A stretch of DNA of 64,000 nt from Micromonospora echinospora (GTDB taxonomy: Bacteria > Actinomycetota > Actinomycetes > Mycobacteriales > Micromonosporaceae): contig NZ_JACHJC010000001.1 in NCBI RefSeq assembly GCF_014203425.1, positions 1,240,001-1,304,000 of the forward strand, in the 5' to 3' direction. Shown in pieces: positions 60,638 through 64,000 of this stretch. Position 1 is the stretch's first letter. Each line of letters opens with the position of its first letter. The position numbers and the translations under genes were made by a program. The notes under the pieces are model-generated. The model did no database searches, was not told where the DNA came from, and saw only the letters and a list, made by a program, of their open reading frames with translations.

Positions 60638-61922
60638 CGTCGCCGTCCAGGGTGCCGTCGTCGGTGGCGGACGAGGGGAATGCCGGGTCCCGGTCCCGCC
60701 AGTCCCGCGGCAGGGAGTGGTCGAGCACGTCGTCCACTGTCACCGCGCCGACCAGGCGGTTGTTACGGTCCACCACCGGCATGCTCACCATGTCGTACGT
60801 CGCCATCCGGCGGGTGATCTCGGGCAGCGGCGTCGACGTCCGCAGCGGGTCGATGTCGTTGACCACGATGCCGCCGAGCAGATCGGCCGGAGGTTCCCGG
60901 AGCAACCGCTGGAAGTGCACCATACCCAGGTAGCGGCCGGTGGGCGTGGTCAGTGGGGCGCGGGTCACGAAGACCTGGGCGGCCACCGTGGGCGAGAGCT
61001 GCGGCTCCCGGATCCGGGCCAGCGCCTCTGCCACCGTGGCGTCCGGCGGCAGGATCACCGGCTCCGAGGTCATCACGCTGCCGGCGGTGCCGGAGGCGTA
61101 GCGCAGCAACTGGCGTACCGGGTCGGCCTCGTCCGGCTCCATCAGGTCGAGCAGCACGTCCTGCTCCGGCGGGGACAGCTCGTTGAGCAGGTCGGCGGCG
61201 TCGTCCGGTTCCATCTCCTCCAGCACGTCGGCGGCGCGCTGGCGGTCCAGCGCGGCAAGGATCTCCACCTGGTCGTGCTCGGGCAGCTCGCCGAGCACGT
61301 CGGCCAGGCGCTCGTCGTCGAGCGCGGCGGCCACCTCGTTGCGCCGGGCGTCGGGCAGGTCCTGGAGGGCGTTGGCGAGGTCGGCCGGGCGCAGGTCCTC
61401 CAGGATGGCGAGCAGGTTCGCCGTACCCCGGTTGTCGCCCACCGCGCCCAGGCCGTGCACCCGGTCCCAGTCCACCTGGTGGAGGTGGCCGCGCCGGGTG
61501 AGCCGGCCCGTGTGCTGGCGGACGGCGACCCGGCTCAGCGTCCACTCGCCGCCGCGGCTGCACTCCATGGCCACGTCCACCACGGACCCGGCCTGCCCGC
61601 CTTCGACCTGGACCCGGCGGTCGAGCAGTTCCTGGAGCACCAGCAGCTCGTTCGGGCGCTTCTCGAAGCGGCGCAGGTTGAGGGTGCCGCTGCCGAGCAC
61701 CACGCCGTCCGGATCGATGGAGGTGATCCGGTTGATGGAGAGGAAGATGCGGCGCCGCATCGGCATCTCGGCGACCAGGCCGACCACCTCCGGCGGTCGC
61801 TGGGTCGCGCGCATCCGCGCCACCGCGTCCCGGACGCGGCCGACCTGGTCGCCGTTCGGGTCGAAAACGGCGACTCCGGCGAGTCGAGCGAGGTAGACCC
61901 GGTTCGGCGTGCTCACGGGCAC
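60630..61922 (-). CDS. MgtE-N domain / CBS-pair protein without membrane domain
   Basis: A 430-residue cytosolic protein; GTG 61922 or 61916 starts it. Residues ~1-160 contain a PRC-barrel-like region (GVAVFDPNGDQVGRVRDAVA). Residues ~165-275 are MgtE-N helical repeats (ILEDLRPADLANALQDLPDA, ILAALDRQRAADVLEEMEPD). A CBS pair follows (VMTSEPVILPPDATVAEALA, MPVVDRNNRLVGAVTVDDVL). The transport domain of MgtE is absent, as in Rv1232c, so it may act as a Mg2+ or nucleotide sensor with the DUF1003 membrane partner. Confidence 0.9.
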   Translation of the reverse strand: MPVSTPNRVYLARLAGVAVFDPNGDQVGRVRDAVARMRATQRPPEVVGLVAEMPMRRRIFLSINRITSIDPDGVVLGSGTLNLRRFEKRPNELLVLQELLDRRVQVEGGQAGSVVDVAMECSRGGEWTLSRVAVRQHTGRLTRRGHLHQVDWDRVHGLGAVGDNRGTANLLAILEDLRPADLANALQDLPDARRNEVAAALDDERLADVLGELPEHDQVEILAALDRQRAADVLEEMEPDDAADLLNELSPPEQDVLLDLMEPDEADPVRQLLRYASGTAGSVMTSEPVILPPDATVAEALARIREPQLSPTVAAQVFVTRAPLTTPTGRYLGMVHFQRLLREPPADLLGGIVVNDIDPLRTSTPLPEITRRMATYDMVSMPVVDRNNRLVGAVTVDDVLDHSLPRDWRDRDPAFPSSATDDGTLDGDDE

Positions 61923-61949
61923 CAGCCTAAGGGCCTACTCTCTAACAGC

Positions 61950-62819
61950 ATGTCGACCTTGGGCTACGAGATCGTGGACGTCTTCACCGACCGCCCCTTC
62001 GCCGGCAACCCGCTGGCCGTGGTGTTCGGCGCGGAAGGGCTGGCCACCGAGCAGATGCAGGCGCTCGCGCTGGAGTTCAACCTGTCCGAGACGGTCTTCG
62101 TGCTCCCGCCCACACAGGTGGGCGCCACCTACCGGGCGCGGATCTTCACCCCGGCCGACGAACTGCCCTTCGCCGGGCACCCGAGCGTCGGCGCCGCGGT
62201 GACCGCGAGCCGGCGCGGCGTCTTCGAGGCGGGCCGGGTCACCCAGGAGTGCGGTGCCGGCGTCCTGCCGATCGAGGTGACCGCCACCGGCGCGACGCTC
62301 ACCGGCGGCACGCCCACGCTCGGCCCGGAACTCGACCCGGAACCGCTGCTGGAGATGGTCGGCCTCACCGGCCCCGACCACGTCGGCCCGCCACCGCGCG
62401 TCGCCGGGTGCGGTCTGGAGTTCCCCTACCTTCCGGTACGCCCGGACGCGGTGGCCCGGGCACGGTTGAACACGGCGGCGGCGGAGCGGTACGGCGTGGA
62501 GCACGTCAGCCTTTTCTCCTGGGACGCCGATTCGCAAACCGCGCACGCCCGGGTCTTCGTGCCGGGGCTCGGCGTGCCCGAGGACCCGGCGACCGGCTCG
62601 GCCGCTCTCGGGCTGGGCGTGTGGCTGGTCGCCAGCGGGCTGCTGCCCGGCGAGGGGCGCGCGGAGTACACGGTCCGGCAGGGCATCGAGATGCACCGCC
62701 CCTCCACGCTGACCTGCACGGTGACCGCCTCCGGCGGGCTGGCGCTGGGCGCGACCGTCTCCGGCCAGGTGATGCCGGTGGCCCGAGGCGAGATCACCGT
62801 CCCCCCTTTCATCGGCTGA
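61950..62819 (+). CDS. PhzF-family isomerase/epimerase
   Basis: A 289-residue protein from ATG 61950; the huge frame upstream is antisense to the MgtE-N/CBS gene. IVDVFTDRPFAGNPLAVVFG is the family opening, EFNLSETVFVLPP carries the catalytic Glu, RIFTPADELPFAGHPSVGAA the second signature, and DPATGSAALGLGVWLVASGL the phosphate-like loop. The fold is the duplicated diaminopimelate-epimerase type. PhzF itself isomerises a phenazine precursor, but most members have unknown substrates, and no phenazine genes are near. Confidence 0.92.
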   Translation: MSTLGYEIVDVFTDRPFAGNPLAVVFGAEGLATEQMQALALEFNLSETVFVLPPTQVGATYRARIFTPADELPFAGHPSVGAAVTASRRGVFEAGRVTQECGAGVLPIEVTATGATLTGGTPTLGPELDPEPLLEMVGLTGPDHVGPPPRVAGCGLEFPYLPVRPDAVARARLNTAAAERYGVEHVSLFSWDADSQTAHARVFVPGLGVPEDPATGSAALGLGVWLVASGLLPGEGRAEYTVRQGIEMHRPSTLTCTVTASGGLALGATVSGQVMPVARGEITVPPFIG

Positions 62820-62875
62820 CCCCGCCCTCCGCCCTCTGCCCTCGCCTCGCCCTCCGCCCGGAGGGCTCACCCCGG

Positions 62876-62932
62876 TGATCAAGGAGTTTGTGTCGGCGAA
62901 CGGGCCGCTGGAGGACACAAACTCCTTGATCA
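62876..62932. repeat. Perfect palindromic intergenic repeat
   Basis: Nineteen-base perfect arms (62876-62894 and 62914-62932; TGATCAAGGAGTTTGTGTC and complement) around a 19-base loop, 57 bases after phzF. It can terminate transcription and resembles the palindrome at 58680-58734. Confidence 0.85.
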
Positions 62933-63010
62933 ACCGGCCGGAGGCGGAACCGGGTGGGCGGGTGAGGGTGAGGGCGGGAGGGATGGGCCGGGATGGGGGA
63001 GGATGGCGGG

Positions 63011-63526
63011 GTGAGTGACGAGGTGGACGAGCGGGTGACTCCTCCGCTGGTGGACGAGGCGGTGAAGAAGGCCGCTGTCTGCTGGGTGAGCAGTGGCGGC
63101 GGCCCGGCGTACGCGCTGTGGTGCCTCCCGCTGGACGGCACGCTGCTGGTGGTCACCGGCCCCGGTGAGCAGGCCGCCGCCGGGCTGGCCGACAGCGAGA
63201 CGGCCGAGGTCACGCTGCGCGGCGACCACGGCGGACGGATCGTCACCTGGTCGGCGCGGGTGACCCGGCTGCGGCCCGGCACCGAGGAGTGGGACACCGC
63301 CGCGCCGCTGGTCGCGGCGAAGCGGCTCAACGCCTCAGGGACCGCCGTCGACCTGGTGGAGCGGTGGGCGGCGCAGGGGTGCGCGCTCAACCGGCTCACG
63401 CCCGCCGGCACCGCCGTGACCGGCGCCGACCTGCCGGACGGCTCGCTGAGTGAGCAGCCCCGGCCCGCCCCCGTGGTGCGGGCCGTCCGCAAGCCGTTCC
63501 GCCTGCACCGCGTCCGTCGCCGCTGA
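63011..63526 (+). CDS. Conserved hypothetical protein, flavin-barrel-like
   Basis: About 171 residues from GTG 63011, favoured by the purine-rich GGGGAGGATGGCGGG before it. LVDEAVKKAAVCWVSSGGGP, then YALWCLPLDGTLLVVTGPGE and VTLRGDHGGRIVTWSARVTR, look like the strands of a small split-barrel, as in pyridoxamine-phosphate-oxidase-like proteins. The C-terminus is basic (FRLHRVRRR). No cofactor residues can be fixed. Convergent with the HAD gene. Confidence 0.7.
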   Translation: MSDEVDERVTPPLVDEAVKKAAVCWVSSGGGPAYALWCLPLDGTLLVVTGPGEQAAAGLADSETAEVTLRGDHGGRIVTWSARVTRLRPGTEEWDTAAPLVAAKRLNASGTAVDLVERWAAQGCALNRLTPAGTAVTGADLPDGSLSEQPRPAPVVRAVRKPFRLHRVRRR

Positions 63527-63550
63527 CCGCGAACCGACCGACGCGCCGGG

Positions 63551-64000
63551 TCAGGCGACGGCGACCGGGTCGAGCAGGTCGAGCACGTCCGTCAGCGAGG
63601 TCAGCGACGGCCCGTCGAAGCCGTGGTCGGCGTTGAGGACCACGTGGCCGGCGAGGTCCGGCGCGGCCAGCCGGACCGCGCTCAGCCCGGCCCGTTCCGC
63701 GCCGGTCAGTTCCTGGCTGTCGCCGTCCCCGACGTAGAGGCAGTCGGCCGGGGCTTGGCCGAGCCGGTAGCAGGCGGCGAGGTACAGCTCCGGGTCCGGT
63801 TTGCAGCGTCCGAGGCGTACCGAGAAGATCTGGGCGTCGAGCAGCGGCGCGACCGCGAGCTGTGGCAGGAACGCCGGCAGTTCGTGCGTGCAGTCGCTGA
63901 CCAGCCCGGTGCCGACGCCCCGGTGGCGCAGCGCGGCCAGCACCGAAACCGCCTCCGCGCGTAGCCGGGTGTCGGCCCGTACGGCCCGGTGGCGGGTGGC
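63551..64000 (-). CDS. HAD-family hydrolase, 5' end outside window
   Basis: The reverse frame is open from the right window edge to a stop at 63551. Visible are motif II (GVGTGLVSDCTHELP), motif III Lys in GRCKPDPELYLAACYRLG and motif IV in DCLYVGDGDSQELTGAERAG; motif I lies beyond the edge. The spacing fits a small phosphatase of the phosphoglycolate-phosphatase/haloacid-dehalogenase class. The substrate is unknown. Confidence 0.88.
   Translation of the reverse strand, partial: ATRHRAVRADTRLRAEAVSVLAALRHRGVGTGLVSDCTHELPAFLPQLAVAPLLDAQIFSVRLGRCKPDPELYLAACYRLGQAPADCLYVGDGDSQELTGAERAGLSAVRLAAPDLAGHVVLNADHGFDGPSLTSLTDVLDLLDPVAVA

Noticed and set aside
60717..61949. Large forward frame fused to phzF
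   Set aside because: It is antisense to the MgtE-N/CBS gene and His/Gln/Val-rich; the real phzF starts at ATG 61950.
1..64000. CRISPR array
   Set aside because: No series of direct repeats with regular spacers was seen, and there are no cas genes.

Overview
The window is high-GC actinobacterial chromosome, most likely from a Micromonosporaceae member (Micromonospora or Salinispora type). The evidence is G/C-rich third codon positions, frequent GTG starts, clgR-clpP, korAB, PaaX and M17 aminopeptidase genes, and a folP / DivIVA-domain / tag / DUF3117 ... O-methyltransferase / htrA / tatB / mrp / MgtE-CBS order that parallels the Rv1207-Rv1232c block of mycobacteria. No rRNA and no CRISPR array were seen. 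One tRNA, tRNA-Arg(CCT), is at 31124-31199.

Bases 1 to about 33.8 kb are accessory DNA. From left to right: a sacsin-like GHKL ATPase with a frameshifted partner (1-2322); a broken gene (2545-3140); a 972-residue nuclease / beta-propeller / membrane / PH-like fusion (3143-6061); a reduced integrative element with a Cys-rich plasmid-type protein, a replication-relaxation protein, a small HTH protein and a tyrosine integrase (6263-13295), which also carries a disrupted HEPN-type gene (10245-11622) and non-coding DNA enriched in TGTCAG motifs; a complete three-gene ABC-three-component conflict system (13540-17314); an eight-gene, largely overlapping operon with permease, formamidase, GPP34, SAM methyltransferase, nucleoside-kinase-like, MDR dehydrogenase, DegT aminotransferase and Nudix genes (25200 down to 17841); a 1039-residue HTH / NTPase / HEAT-like protein ending in an OMP-decarboxylase/hexulose-phosphate-synthase-like domain that has lost its catalytic lysine, coupled to a GNAT acetyltransferase (25958-29553); an Mrr-like nuclease with a membrane tail (29775-30500); the tRNA; and a decayed IS256-family transposase. 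This is a defence island layered with mobile-element debris, and several of its genes carry frameshifts.

From about 33.8 kb to the end the DNA looks like stable chromosome. It holds secreted or exported proteins (a nuclease/phosphatase-fold protein, a GH43-type glycosidase, a beta-helix protein behind a LacI-type operator), a HAD phosphatase, clpP with its regulator clgR, a HAF-repeat protein, a K+ channel, a divergent marR-azoR pair, the korAB 2-oxoacid:ferredoxin oxidoreductase, an orphan nuoA, folP, a DivIVA-domain protein, an SRPBCC protein, tag, enoyl-CoA hydratase with PaaX, DUF3117, leucyl aminopeptidase, an O-methyltransferase, an HtrA protease, tatB, mrp, DUF1003 with an MgtE-N/CBS protein, a PhzF protein and a partial HAD hydrolase. 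Convergent genes in this half are often separated by clear hairpin terminators.

The best candidate for an undescribed system is the HTH-NTPase-HEAT-pseudo-OMPDC plus GNAT pair. The nuclease-propeller-membrane-PH fusion is second. The ABC-three-component locus belongs to a class already named in the literature but is a clean example beside an integrase.
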